Shown here piece after piece: positions 15,005 through 23,895 of a DNA stretch of 64,000 bases; position 1 is the stretch's first letter; every line of letters starts with the position of its first letter. The stretch comes from Lewinellaceae bacterium (lineage in GTDB: Bacteria; Bacteroidota; Bacteroidia; Chitinophagales; Saprospiraceae). The DNA lies in NCBI GenBank assembly GCA_020636195.1, contig JACJYH010000001.1:1-64000 (forward strand). Direction: 5' to 3'. The notes under the pieces were generated by a model. The model ran no database searches and was not told the origin of the DNA. It worked only from the letters and a program-made list of their open reading frames with translations. A program made the position numbers and the translations under genes.

Positions 15005-17209
15005 TTAGTTCTCTATTTGTATTATAAACTTCTTTAATTCTTCACGGATCAACTCTAAATCACCATCACCAGAGCCAGTACTTTTACCTGTGGCGTCGTA
15101 ACCTATATCATCAGCCACAGCCATAAAGATAGGATAACTTGGAAGTTTGGATTTCTTAGCTAGTTGGTACTCTTCGGACAGTGTTTCTTTCAGTTCTGTG
15201 ATGCGGTCATTGTATAGTGTGTTTACTTCATCTTTCCATGCTTTGTATTCTTCTGTTTTTTGGATGTCAGCCAATTTTAGTGTGGTGTAAGGATTGTTGA
15301 ATCCTACTAAACCCTTTATGATTGCTTTCTTTTCTTTGTCCCAATCGCTTAATAATTGATAGTATTGATGCTTGTCTCTTATAGTTGTCTGCAAGGCTAA
15401 CTTAGTATTGCGGAGTTTATCAGTTAAGTCCGATGGGTATTTCTTTAAGAATAAGACGGAACTCTTGACACCTGCACCAGTGGCGGTAAAGGCTGTCTGT
15501 GGCATAGAGATCACGGCGATGATTCTAAACTTGTCTTCGATGCCTTCTCTTACATATTGTAAGCTACTATTGGTCAAAATACCATCAGGCAAAACTATAG
15601 CAAGGTATCCACCATCACGGAGAAAATTGTGGCATTGCTCGATGAACAAGACTTCAGTACTTTGTCGTTCTCTTTTTTCAATCGTGTTTTTACTTTTGGG
15701 TGCTAGCCAGTCCGCTTCTTTTTTACCAAAGTCATAGAGGCCAAGATAGGCTTTCTCATTGCGGTGAACATCACTGCCAAATGGTGGATTGGTAATGATG
15801 TAGTCAAAGCGACCATAGCGAAAGCCTTGGTTGTTGGTCATACGCTGTATGTCTTCTTCTCTCAACAAGCCATCGGAGGTGATGACATTGGTATGACCAT
15901 CGTCATGAATGATCATATTCATCTTCGCAGCTCTGCTAATCTGTTCATTGATCTCAATACCATATAGATTCTTCTCAGCGAAGTCATGCCAATACTTATG
16001 GTGTTTATTACTTTGGGTAATATCCGTTTTGAACTTGGGATATAAGAGATTGGCTTGCTCCCTGACTTTATTGAGTGCATAGAGTAAAAAGCCACCACTA
16101 CCGCAAGAGGTATCTAAGACTAAAGAATTGTTGTCAATAGGTAGTACATCGACAGTGAACTTTACAATAGGTCTTGGAGTGAAGTATTGACCAAAGTTGC
16201 CCCTAAAGAAAGAATCCATAAAGGTCTCAAAAGCACGGCCCTTGGCATCAAGGTCTGTCCCACTTAGATTGATGTCTTGAAGATAACCTACTACTGTACG
16301 GATCTTCTCAGGTGTCAAACGAATATTGTCTCTGAAGACTTCTGGGTCTTTGATTCTGCCTTCTTCGTAAAGGGCATTGATTCTATCGTATAAAAGTTGG
16401 TTCTCAGTGGATCGGGTTTTCACTCTGAGTTCATCTGCACCTAATTTTGCCCATCCGTTGATATCTTCTTTATCCACGGTGATGATCTGGAAATCATAAG
16501 GGCTCCCAGTAGGTCGGTGCTTTTTCTCATCCCAAATCTTACAAAAGATGAGCTTATCCAATTCATCAAAGGCTTCTGATGGATTCAACTGACCACCTGC
16601 CCAAAGGCTGTCATGAGCTTGTTTGAATCTACGAGTAAGCTCGCTTTGCTCAACTACCTTAAGATCAAAAAACTTCTCAGAGCCACCTGATTGATTGATA
16701 GAATTAGCTTCATAGACAAACTTATAGTTGGCCAGTTTACGCTGACCAAAACCCGGAATATCTGGGATGGTAATCCGCAAAGAAGTAGTCTTATCTACTT
16801 CAAAATATTCGTCTTTGAGACCTGATGTAACCCATACATATTTAATCTCATTGGGTAAGGCATAAGCATAGCTATAAGCCTGCTCAATAGCTTGAAGGAA
16901 CTCTTGTTCGCTGACTTCCTGTTTTTTGCACTCCACCAGGATATGGGGCTGGGTACACTCAGCATCATTGTAAACTATGATATCTGCTTCTTTCTTCTCA
17001 CTACCCATGGTAACTGTCTCATAATGTTTAATCTTATTAGGGTCGTATCCATATCGAAGAACTAGAGTTATGAAAGCAACAGCTTGCACTTTCTCTTCAG
17101 GATTGTTGAAATTACGTGGTTTGTGATGATTGCAGTATGTGATTAGTTTACCTTCTTCGGAAAGAGAAATTAGATTTGAATCAATGCCTTCTTGTATAAT
17201 GTCTGTCAT
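15005..17209 (-). CDS. N6-adenine methylase fused to an HsdR-N-type nuclease domain
   Basis: 734 residues. The N-terminal ~140 residues resemble the HSDR_N nuclease domain, with PD-(D/E)xK residues Asp76 (KEADIIVY) and Glu93-x-Lys95 (VECKK). A helical region follows, then a type I/gamma-class methylase: AdoMet motif I LDTSCGSGGFL near 365-375 (Thr-Ser where DPACGSGGF is usual) and catalytic NPPF at 474-477. QYFTPRPIVK precedes motif I as in HsdM. No helicase motor is encoded nearby, so with HsdS this resembles type IIB/BcgI-like RM-plus-S enzymes rather than classic type I. It follows the XRE gene by 8 bp. I leave out a symbol because hsdM would understate the fusion. Confidence 0.88.
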   Translation of the reverse strand: MTDIIQEGIDSNLISLSEEGKLITYCNHHKPRNFNNPEEKVQAVAFITLVLRYGYDPNKIKHYETVTMGSEKKEADIIVYNDAECTQPHILVECKKQEVSEQEFLQAIEQAYSYAYALPNEIKYVWVTSGLKDEYFEVDKTTSLRITIPDIPGFGQRKLANYKFVYEANSINQSGGSEKFFDLKVVEQSELTRRFKQAHDSLWAGGQLNPSEAFDELDKLIFCKIWDEKKHRPTGSPYDFQIITVDKEDINGWAKLGADELRVKTRSTENQLLYDRINALYEEGRIKDPEVFRDNIRLTPEKIRTVVGYLQDINLSGTDLDAKGRAFETFMDSFFRGNFGQYFTPRPIVKFTVDVLPIDNNSLVLDTSCGSGGFLLYALNKVREQANLLYPKFKTDITQSNKHHKYWHDFAEKNLYGIEINEQISRAAKMNMIIHDDGHTNVITSDGLLREEDIQRMTNNQGFRYGRFDYIITNPPFGSDVHRNEKAYLGLYDFGKKEADWLAPKSKNTIEKRERQSTEVLFIEQCHNFLRDGGYLAIVLPDGILTNSSLQYVREGIEDKFRIIAVISMPQTAFTATGAGVKSSVLFLKKYPSDLTDKLRNTKLALQTTIRDKHQYYQLLSDWDKEKKAIIKGLVGFNNPYTTLKLADIQKTEEYKAWKDEVNTLYNDRITELKETLSEEYQLAKKSKLPSYPIFMAVADDIGYDATGKSTGSGDGDLELIREELKKFIIQIEN

Positions 17210-17217
17210 AGTAAAAG

Positions 17218-17520
17218 TTAATGGGTTAGAGTTGATAATTCTTTCTTAGATAAATTGAGTGCTTTCAAGGCCATGCTATCATCTTGAATACTAGCCAAGA
17301 GTTCTGTTATCTGATCACTCAGCCAAAGGACTTTGAGTTCTCCAGATGGAACATTAAATATCTCGCTCAATGCAACTACATGCTCTAGCCTTACAGATCG
17401 TTCTCCCCTTTCTAGCTTAGAAAGATAGGCGACATCGACATCTAACTTGGCAGCGAGGTGACGAAGGAGTAGGTTGTTTTCTTCACGTTTGGAGCGGATG
17501 AAGGATCCTAATTTGCTCAT
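17218..17520 (-). CDS. XRE-family HTH regulator, controller of the defence operon
   Basis: 100 residues. A single helix-turn-helix of the XRE/Cro type covers residues ~6-62 (FIRSKREENNLLLRHLAAKL then DVAYLSKLERGERSVRLE). The ~38-residue tail (VLWLSDQITELLASIQDD...) may mediate dimerisation. It is the first gene of the operon, 8 bp before the methylase fusion, the usual place for a restriction-modification controller protein. A 19-bp dyad directly upstream (17535-17553) is the likely operator. Confidence 0.88.
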   Translation of the reverse strand: MSKLGSFIRSKREENNLLLRHLAAKLDVDVAYLSKLERGERSVRLEHVVALSEIFNVPSGELKVLWLSDQITELLASIQDDSMALKALNLSKKELSTLTH

Positions 17521-17534
17521 TGGTCAAAAAAATA

Positions 17535-17553
17535 TTTGTCAAATAATGGCAAA
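17535..17553. promoter_or_regulatory. Dyad operator for the XRE regulator
   Basis: TTTGTCA-aataa-TGGCAAA: two 7-bp half-sites in inverted orientation with one mismatch, centred 24 bp upstream of the XRE start codon. Position and symmetry fit autoregulation of the defence operon. Confidence 0.55.
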
Positions 17554-17589
17554 TGTAGTGAAAAATATAATAAAAAATGATAGTGTGTC

Positions 17590-19869
17590 TTAAATGATTT
17601 TTTGATAATGCCCAGGTTTCAGCTTATGAAAGTAAATGCCTATCCCATTCCTAAGAATATCATCAATGGTTCGGGAAGATAGATTGAAAGATTTACCTAA
17701 TTCTACTGCCTGAGCTCGCTGAAAAGTAGCTGGCAGAGCTTCAATAAAAGTCATTTTTAATTTTGTAACATCTTTAAATGGTTCTTGGCCATTGTTATTA
17801 GGTAGGTTGTTAAACATCAAAATACTGTGATTTAATAATGTCTTTGAAATGATAAGTGCTGTATGAAAATCATGGTCATCACAAACAACAATTGATTTCA
17901 TTTCAGCATTTTCTGCCTTACGAAGTGCTGAGAAAATCATACAAATACGAAAGGTAATCAACCCAAGTCTATATACAACCGCTGCTGAATCATCGCCATT
18001 GAATATGGCAGTATTTTGTAAGATGGCCGAAAATGAATCATTGAGAATTGACCACTGCTGGTGAGATAAGGTGAACTCTGAAGGATCGGATGAAAGGAAA
18101 TCAGATGTCAATAAAAGCATTTCTGAAAGCCTATCAAAATGGTCATTATAGACAACTTTTGCACTAGAAGGAGCTGGATTGAGCCATATTAGGTCATTTT
18201 TAAAGGCATAGAATAAGAATCTAGAGAAAAGGCCATCTTCAGAACTTGAGATCAGTCTTGGTGCTTGAGATGGTGTACCTGTAAGACAAACCGCCAATTT
18301 TGGTTCTTTTATCTCAATGTATTGATTGTCTGTCTTTCGTGAGTAGGTAACCTTTTCGTGGTGAAAGGAAGCTCTCAATATCGGAGAGTAGTCACCCCAA
18401 TCTTGCTTTTTTGCTCCACTCATGGTATCAGCTTCAGTCTCGCAAATGATGCCTTCGCCACCATTGTTTTCAAGATGCTCGATCATACGAGATGATGAAC
18501 TATCCGCCGGAATGAAAAGTATCTTAAAAGTAGGCTTTTCTGGCTGTGGTGGTCGCTCATCAGTCTTTTTAAGATTGCGACAAGTGTTTTTGTAGTTTTC
18601 AATTTCTTCATCATAAAGAGATTGTGCTTGTCTGCTTGCTGATAATTTACGGTCATGCAGTTTGTCCGCCAATCTCTTAGCATTTTTGGCAACACCTTTA
18701 CCACTGGCAGCTGGAGCAATAATAAAGACAAAGAGATGAGGATAAATACGTTCACCACCGTATATGCCACTGATACCAGGTAAACAACCACTGATAACAG
18801 ATAAAGCTGTAATAAAAAAAACATCTCTCTGGCGAACATCATCAAAAGCATCACATCCTGCCCGAAGAATGTCTGGTAGATGAGTAAATACATCATCGGG
18901 AATGGTAGGGGTAAGTTTTAGGTAATCTTCAGAGTCTTCGGTATCAATGTCTTTAGATACTTTTTGATTAGTGATTTTGGAAGGACTACCTAAGGTCTGG
19001 TATTTGCCAAATTCCGCAAGATGGTTGGTATAAGCACTTCTAACGGAGGCACGGATTTCATTATGGCTTAGATCAAATTTTTGTAAAGAAAAATCTTCGC
19101 ATTCTATTTGGGTTATCCCACGTCTATTGCAATTGGATGCAAACTGATAGATATAGTTATTTCGACTACCTTCTGCATAAGTGATTTTATAAGAGGTAAA
19201 CTCTAAAATTTGATTGAATTTAAAATCAAGATCTAAGTCAGTGACTGGTATTTCTTTTGCAGGGGGAAGGGGTTTGGGCGGTGGCGGAACTAATGGTGTG
19301 ATAGGTAATTCACCATCGGGTAGATTGACAATAAATTTCTTTGCCGATAGGTTTCGGTAAGCGTCAGGATCGTAACTTACAAAACAAAGTCTAGTAATGT
19401 CTTTGCATTTTTCATCAGCCTTGAGACCTGTCAGATTTTCATAATAGTCTTTGACTTGTTGATAGGCTAAAGCATGGTGATCAGGACCAGAGTTTACTTC
19501 AAGAAATATCTTGAGTCCATCACCTGATGGGCTGACAAATGCTAAGGCAGTATGAGGGCATTCTGTTACTTTAGTCAATAAATCATGAAGCTGATCTTTG
19601 GTCAACTTGTCGAAATCTAAGTGAATGTAACTGCTGTACTGATCCAGATTCTCTACCTTTCTTCTTGAATGAAAAATACCAGAAGGGGTGAAAGCTGGAA
19701 GTTTCTTTTTGAGTTCTTCCGCTTTAGGTTTCTCACCAAAGATTAATTCAGCACGATAATCGTTGATAAGCATTTCATACTTACCATTTTTGATATCCTT
19801 CCCAAGGTCGATGATATTGACTTTACCATTAGGTGTGGTGAAGTCATTGTATAAACTGAATGTTGCCAT
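17590..19869 (-). CDS. BT4734-like primase-fold domain plus DUF3987 helicase-like protein
   Basis: 759 residues. The N-terminus (to ~180) resembles the BT4734/VirE N-terminal domain, with a primase-like acidic pair in YIHLDFDKL (Asp85, Asp87) and SPSGDGLKIFLEV near 113-125. A PriCT-like segment (YAEGSRNNYIYQFASNCNRRG) follows near 230-250. The C-terminal two-thirds is DUF3987-like with a Walker A-type loop APAASGKG near 386-393. Such proteins are typical island genes of Bacteroidota, probably acting in element replication. It starts 2 bp after the HTH_17 gene, so the two form an operon. This is the last mobility gene before the cargo. Confidence 0.85.
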   Translation of the reverse strand: MATFSLYNDFTTPNGKVNIIDLGKDIKNGKYEMLINDYRAELIFGEKPKAEELKKKLPAFTPSGIFHSRRKVENLDQYSSYIHLDFDKLTKDQLHDLLTKVTECPHTALAFVSPSGDGLKIFLEVNSGPDHHALAYQQVKDYYENLTGLKADEKCKDITRLCFVSYDPDAYRNLSAKKFIVNLPDGELPITPLVPPPPKPLPPAKEIPVTDLDLDFKFNQILEFTSYKITYAEGSRNNYIYQFASNCNRRGITQIECEDFSLQKFDLSHNEIRASVRSAYTNHLAEFGKYQTLGSPSKITNQKVSKDIDTEDSEDYLKLTPTIPDDVFTHLPDILRAGCDAFDDVRQRDVFFITALSVISGCLPGISGIYGGERIYPHLFVFIIAPAASGKGVAKNAKRLADKLHDRKLSASRQAQSLYDEEIENYKNTCRNLKKTDERPPQPEKPTFKILFIPADSSSSRMIEHLENNGGEGIICETEADTMSGAKKQDWGDYSPILRASFHHEKVTYSRKTDNQYIEIKEPKLAVCLTGTPSQAPRLISSSEDGLFSRFLFYAFKNDLIWLNPAPSSAKVVYNDHFDRLSEMLLLTSDFLSSDPSEFTLSHQQWSILNDSFSAILQNTAIFNGDDSAAVVYRLGLITFRICMIFSALRKAENAEMKSIVVCDDHDFHTALIISKTLLNHSILMFNNLPNNNGQEPFKDVTKLKMTFIEALPATFQRAQAVELGKSFNLSSRTIDDILRNGIGIYFHKLKPGHYQKII

Positions 19870-19871
19870 GA

Positions 19872-20177
19872 CTATCTTCTTTTGTTTTTGATGAGATAAT
19901 TCACAGCTTGTTTCTCAATTTCTTCAGATGAATCTTGGCGATTGCGTTGAAGCCAAGTATCTAATTCATCACGACGGAAATAGAGCTTCTTGCCCTGGGG
20001 ACAAAAGTGTGGAATCTGTCGTGAACTGGTTAGCTTGTATAAGTGTGATTCACTTATGTCAAGGTAGTTTGCAGCTTCAGAAAGATTAAGAACGGTCTTC
20101 TGAAGGATGTTTTGCTCAGATAGCTTGTTGGCTATCTCGGTGAGCTTGTCAAGGATTAAATTGTCTTGCATGTGCAT
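19872..20177 (-). CDS. HTH_17 excisionase-family DNA-binding protein
   Basis: 101 residues. The centre (LNLSEAANYLDISESHLYKL then IPHFCPQGKKLYFRRDELDTWL) is the winged-helix pattern of the HTH_17/excisionase family. It lies directly downstream of an array of six TTCGAT half-sites (20234-20290), which is its likely binding region, and is coupled to the primase-like gene. A role in excision or in control of replication genes is inferred. Confidence 0.85.
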   Translation of the reverse strand: MHMQDNLILDKLTEIANKLSEQNILQKTVLNLSEAANYLDISESHLYKLTSSRQIPHFCPQGKKLYFRRDELDTWLQRNRQDSSEEIEKQAVNYLIKNKRR

Positions 20178-20233
20178 TACTTTTTAATGTGAAAGAATGC
20201 TGCAAAGGAATTGAGGATGGGGTCTTAGCTTTA

Positions 20234-20290
20234 TTCGATGTTTCTTTCGATATTCGATTTATCGAATAAAATCGAATAAAAATCGAAAGA
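20234..20290. repeat. Array of six TTCGAT half-sites, three direct then three inverted
   Basis: TTCGAT starts at 20234, 20246 and 20253; its complement ATCGAA starts at 20261, 20271 and 20282. The array has overall dyad symmetry, and the outer part extends to TCTTTCGAT (20243-20251) against ATCGAAAGA (20282-20290). It occupies the gap upstream of the HTH_17/primase operon, so it may be an operator, an excisionase site or iterons of a replication origin. Confidence 0.6.
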
Positions 20291-20292
20291 TT

Positions 20293-22395
20293 TTAACTAA
20301 ATATTTTGTTTACTTTTGCTATTAGTTCAGTCGCTTGACATCCCAATTTTCGAGATTTTGATATATTTTGTGCCGTCAATTGGGTTCCATTAATGCTATA
20401 GAACAACTTTGATTTTTCTATTATTGCATCTTTAAAATTCGGGGCATACTTCTTTAGTTTTTCCTGAATTATTGGAAATAAATTTGTTGGACAGCTAATA
20501 TGAATAGGCTTAGTTAAGATTGAAAGGTCTTTGGAAACAAACGTATTAACGAATGTTTCCTGAGTTGTTAAACCTTCATTTAAGAACTCAACATTAAGGC
20601 AAAGAGCTTTAACCTTGTTTTTTAATTCTTCTTGGTCTGCACTAAACTTGAAAGATAAGGCTTTGGGCTTGGACGCTGGGGATTTTACTTCTTGGCTTTC
20701 AATCTTATGTCTATACTTCATTGATTTATTACTATGAAGCTCAAAGTTAGGTTGATTTGAAACGTTTAATACATACATGTAAAACTCGGCAATATCATCA
20801 AATGCATCTTCTAGAAAAGTGGCATATTGATCTTGTACTGAGAAATATAATGCTAGCAACGTCTTATGAAGATGCCACATTACATATAAAGAAAGATCAT
20901 CAGCATCTTTGCAAGATTGTAAACTTTGTTGGTTTTGCAATTCTTCATAAGTTTTGGCAATAAGGTCTTTGAGTACATCGAGTACCTTGCGACCGACTTG
21001 ATACTCTACATCTTTTTCTAAGTCAACAAGCAAAGGATTTGCTAATACTTCATTGTAGTATCTCAAGGCTTCCGTATCTATAAGTTCTTTGTAAAATTTT
21101 GTTTCAAGTGAAGGAGTATCATCAGATGTAAATGTATATGGCAATTGATGTATGGATTCAAAAGTTGGATTTGCCTTTAGGATTTGGTGAAATTCAGAGA
21201 AGTTTGGTAATAATCCTAGTAACTTGTTATTCAAGTCAATAGGTGATGCTATATCTGTTCTTGTAGCTGATCTCACTAATTGTGACAAATGAGCTGGATC
21301 AGAAAAAGAGATGGTCCATGGTTTGAGACTACCATAGCATATACTGTGTAAAATTGAAAGAGTCATAGGATGATCATTTAATAAAAATTGTGAAAGTTCT
21401 TGGTTAGGTTGATGGGGCAAGTGTTTTGGTTTTGGTGGTGAAGGAGGTAGCTTGATTAGTTCGGGGATGATTTCTTCGAAATATTTCTTTTCATTGTCAA
21501 GCCATCTTTTTATGATTTTGATGTATTGAGCTTCAGACTTATTGAATGTCTCAACAAGTTTTAATTGTTTTATTCGATGAGCATCATTGATTAATTTGAT
21601 TTTAAATGATTGGGTATCTGAGATAGTGCCATCTTTAATCATTTGTGGAGTGTCAATTAGACCTAAGACTTGTTTAGTAATGTCATATAATGCCTGAACT
21701 AATTCAATATTTGTCTTCACCTGTGATGAAGTCATACCCATATAAGGGTTATAATCGAAATCGTATAAGAATAAGTTCATTGGAACTTTGCCAGTAGTTG
21801 TTTGCTTTAAATGCGAAAAGTAATGAACATCTGGAATTGCTTTCAGCCACTTTTGGTATATATTATATAACAGGTTTAGATCTGTTTCTTTCTTTGGTGG
21901 TCTATTTAATTTTCTATCTTTTAAATATTCAATAAGTGCTTTTCTACGATCTTCAGGAAAAACCCAATCCTTAGGTTTACAAAGTTTCACATGATATTCT
22001 ATCATAAAATATAATCGATCATATCCAATTGCTGGCGATCCAAAGCTAAACTCAAGGTGAGCTATATAATGTTTGATATCAGTAAACCAATGATCATCAT
22101 TGATCTTTTGAGACAGATGATATTCGAAATATGCGAAACAAGTAATAATTTTTTCGGGAACATAAGTATAATTTTCTTTTTTGATTCGACCACTAGAAAC
22201 CATTTTTCTATGTTCGTTGCAACAATCTGGAAACTTAGCCCACCATTCTTGAACATTTTTTAAAACTGAATTATGATATGGGCAACAAGTTGGATATCCT
22301 TCTTTTGGTACGAAGCCTTTCAATACAACGTTTTCAGATGCATGGAAGATCATATCTTTACCTTCTAACTTAATAAATGGTCCATCAGGTGTCAT
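20293..22395 (-). CDS. Large island protein of unknown function with two CCxxH motifs
   Basis: 700 residues, mostly predicted helical and charged, no signal peptide or membrane segment. The N-terminus has CCPYH (37-41) and CCNEH (58-62), 20 residues apart, suggesting a zinc-binding module. A central region is rich in hydrophobic heptads, and there is a Pro-rich PPSPPKPKH segment near 320. The C-terminal ~110 residues (KVKALCLNVEFLNEG ... ISKSRKLGC) look like a separate domain. Its start overlaps the integrase stop by 4 bp (ATGA), so it is translated with the integrase and is probably a mobility or element-maintenance protein. I do not recognise the family with confidence. Confidence 0.6.
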   Translation of the reverse strand: MTPDGPFIKLEGKDMIFHASENVVLKGFVPKEGYPTCCPYHNSVLKNVQEWWAKFPDCCNEHRKMVSSGRIKKENYTYVPEKIITCFAYFEYHLSQKINDDHWFTDIKHYIAHLEFSFGSPAIGYDRLYFMIEYHVKLCKPKDWVFPEDRRKALIEYLKDRKLNRPPKKETDLNLLYNIYQKWLKAIPDVHYFSHLKQTTTGKVPMNLFLYDFDYNPYMGMTSSQVKTNIELVQALYDITKQVLGLIDTPQMIKDGTISDTQSFKIKLINDAHRIKQLKLVETFNKSEAQYIKIIKRWLDNEKKYFEEIIPELIKLPPSPPKPKHLPHQPNQELSQFLLNDHPMTLSILHSICYGSLKPWTISFSDPAHLSQLVRSATRTDIASPIDLNNKLLGLLPNFSEFHQILKANPTFESIHQLPYTFTSDDTPSLETKFYKELIDTEALRYYNEVLANPLLVDLEKDVEYQVGRKVLDVLKDLIAKTYEELQNQQSLQSCKDADDLSLYVMWHLHKTLLALYFSVQDQYATFLEDAFDDIAEFYMYVLNVSNQPNFELHSNKSMKYRHKIESQEVKSPASKPKALSFKFSADQEELKNKVKALCLNVEFLNEGLTTQETFVNTFVSKDLSILTKPIHISCPTNLFPIIQEKLKKYAPNFKDAIIEKSKLFYSINGTQLTAQNISKSRKLGCQATELIAKVNKIFS

Positions 22396-23498
22396 AAGTT
22401 TAATTTTATTCTGTTAGCTGCTTCAACTTTCTTTTCATCAATTACTTTTGCATAGATTTCTGTAGTGGACAGATTCTTATGGCCAAGTAATTTACTTACA
22501 GTATAGATGTCGGTACCCAAAGTTAACTGCAAGGTAGCGAAAGTATGTCGACCACAGTGAAATGTAATGTGTTTAGTGATACCAGCACTTTTAAGCCAAT
22601 CTTTGAGGGTGGTTTTATTCCAATTGCCATATTTTAGGCCAGTAAAAACTTTATCATCTTCATGCCCCCTTTCACCTAAAAGACTAAATGCTTCTTCACT
22701 GATTGGTAGAGTTTCTGCTCCTGAAGTCTTAGCTTGCTTGAAACGAATGTAATAACCTAATTCATTAGAATGTTGCATTTCACTCCAGAGTAGTTTTTCC
22801 ACATCGCCCCATCTTAAACCTGTTAAACATGAAAATAGAAACATATGGCGTAAGGTTTGGTTTTTGCAAGGAGCATTGACCATTGCCAATAATTCTTCAT
22901 AAGTGAGAAATTCACGTTGGGTTTCATCTTGTGGAAATGGTTCTACTAAATATGCAGGGTTTGAAGGAATGATCTCTTCCTTGACTGCTTGGTTCAATGC
23001 AGCTATCAATTTGTTAAAGTAGGAATATTTAGAGTTTAGGGAAAGTGGAGTGTTTTGTTTTGTTCTGGCTTTTTTATCAAGGTAATCTTTAAATCCTTGA
23101 ACCCATTCTTTGTTAACTCGATCAAATGATACATCCTTTGGATTGTAAATATTTATATGCTTACGAACGCTGTTCCAATTGCCATAATTACCTAAACTCT
23201 CTTTCTTCATTTCGGCCATATCAGAAAAGAATTGCTTGAAACTGCCCTTGACTTTATCTTTGTCTTTGAAGCCATAGATATTATTTTGGGCTTCAAGGTG
23301 TCGTTTTGATCTGATGGTTTCAGCTAACTCTAAGATTCGCTTATTCTCATCTTTCTGGAACTTAGTTAAGCTACCTTTCTCAGGATCTGGAGTCAGATAC
23401 AAATTTAGATATTCGTACTCTCTCCTGCCTTTCTCATAATACTCCAAATAAAGGCTGATCTTGTTATTCTTTTGTCTTTGTCTTAATGTGATCTTCAT
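22392..23498 (-). CDS. Tyrosine recombinase (island integrase)
   Basis: 368 residues. The N-terminal ~85 residues are the arm-binding domain common in Bacteroidota integrases, 85-185 is a SAM-like core-binding domain, and the catalytic domain contains Arg229 (TGLRWGDV), Lys near 257, His314-x-x-Arg317 (HCGRHTFA), His340 (LLGHKN) and the nucleophile Tyr349 (EIYAKV). All catalytic residues are present, so it should be active. It is 612 bp from the end of mnmE, the presumed attachment site. Confidence 0.93.
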   Translation of the reverse strand: MKITLRQRQKNNKISLYLEYYEKGRREYEYLNLYLTPDPEKGSLTKFQKDENKRILELAETIRSKRHLEAQNNIYGFKDKDKVKGSFKQFFSDMAEMKKESLGNYGNWNSVRKHINIYNPKDVSFDRVNKEWVQGFKDYLDKKARTKQNTPLSLNSKYSYFNKLIAALNQAVKEEIIPSNPAYLVEPFPQDETQREFLTYEELLAMVNAPCKNQTLRHMFLFSCLTGLRWGDVEKLLWSEMQHSNELGYYIRFKQAKTSGAETLPISEEAFSLLGERGHEDDKVFTGLKYGNWNKTTLKDWLKSAGITKHITFHCGRHTFATLQLTLGTDIYTVSKLLGHKNLSTTEIYAKVIDEKKVEAANRIKLNL

Positions 23499-23509
23499 TT
23501 TACATTCTA

Positions 23510-23872
23510 TTATTGTTTAAAGAAGGATTCTAATTGTTGCCTTGACATCATTTTCTTACGGCCAACTTGTTTAACTGTAAGCTGGCCACGTTGCACCATT
23601 CTTTGTATGGTCCACCTACTTACTCCCAAAAGATCGGAAATATCATTGATGCAAAGGAAGTCTTTTGATGTTTGTGAGCTGGTGGAAGTGATATTGGCCT
23701 GAGAAGGCGAAACCATCTGTGTCATTGTGTCTTCCAATGATTTTTGAATCTTTGCTTCTTTAGCTCTCTTTTTATAGTTTCTCTGTGAGCATTTATGGCT
23801 ACAAAATCTCGTCACCGTTGTTTGAGCGATAAATGACTTTCCGCAATGGTTACATATCTTGGGTACTTGCAT
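23510..23872 (-). CDS. Zinc-ribbon plus HTH_17 protein, probable excision or integration factor
   Basis: 120 residues. The N-terminus has CNHCGKSF and FCSHKCSQRNYKKRAKEA, a two-CxxC-type zinc site common in Bacteroidota transposition proteins. The C-terminus (INDISDLLGVSRWTIQRMVQ then GQLTVKQVGRKKMMSR) is an excisionase-type helix-turn-helix. It lies 11 bp upstream of the integrase and next to the arm-type repeats, so binding there is plausible. Confidence 0.8.
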   Translation of the reverse strand: MQVPKICNHCGKSFIAQTTVTRFCSHKCSQRNYKKRAKEAKIQKSLEDTMTQMVSPSQANITSTSSQTSKDFLCINDISDLLGVSRWTIQRMVQRGQLTVKQVGRKKMMSRQQLESFFKQ

Positions 23873-23895
23873 TTTTTACTATATTTTGTCATTAA

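Noticed and set aside
20234..20290. Repeat array as a CRISPR.
   Set aside because: Units are 6-9 bp with spacing of 1-6 bp and mixed orientation; there are no spacers or cas genes.
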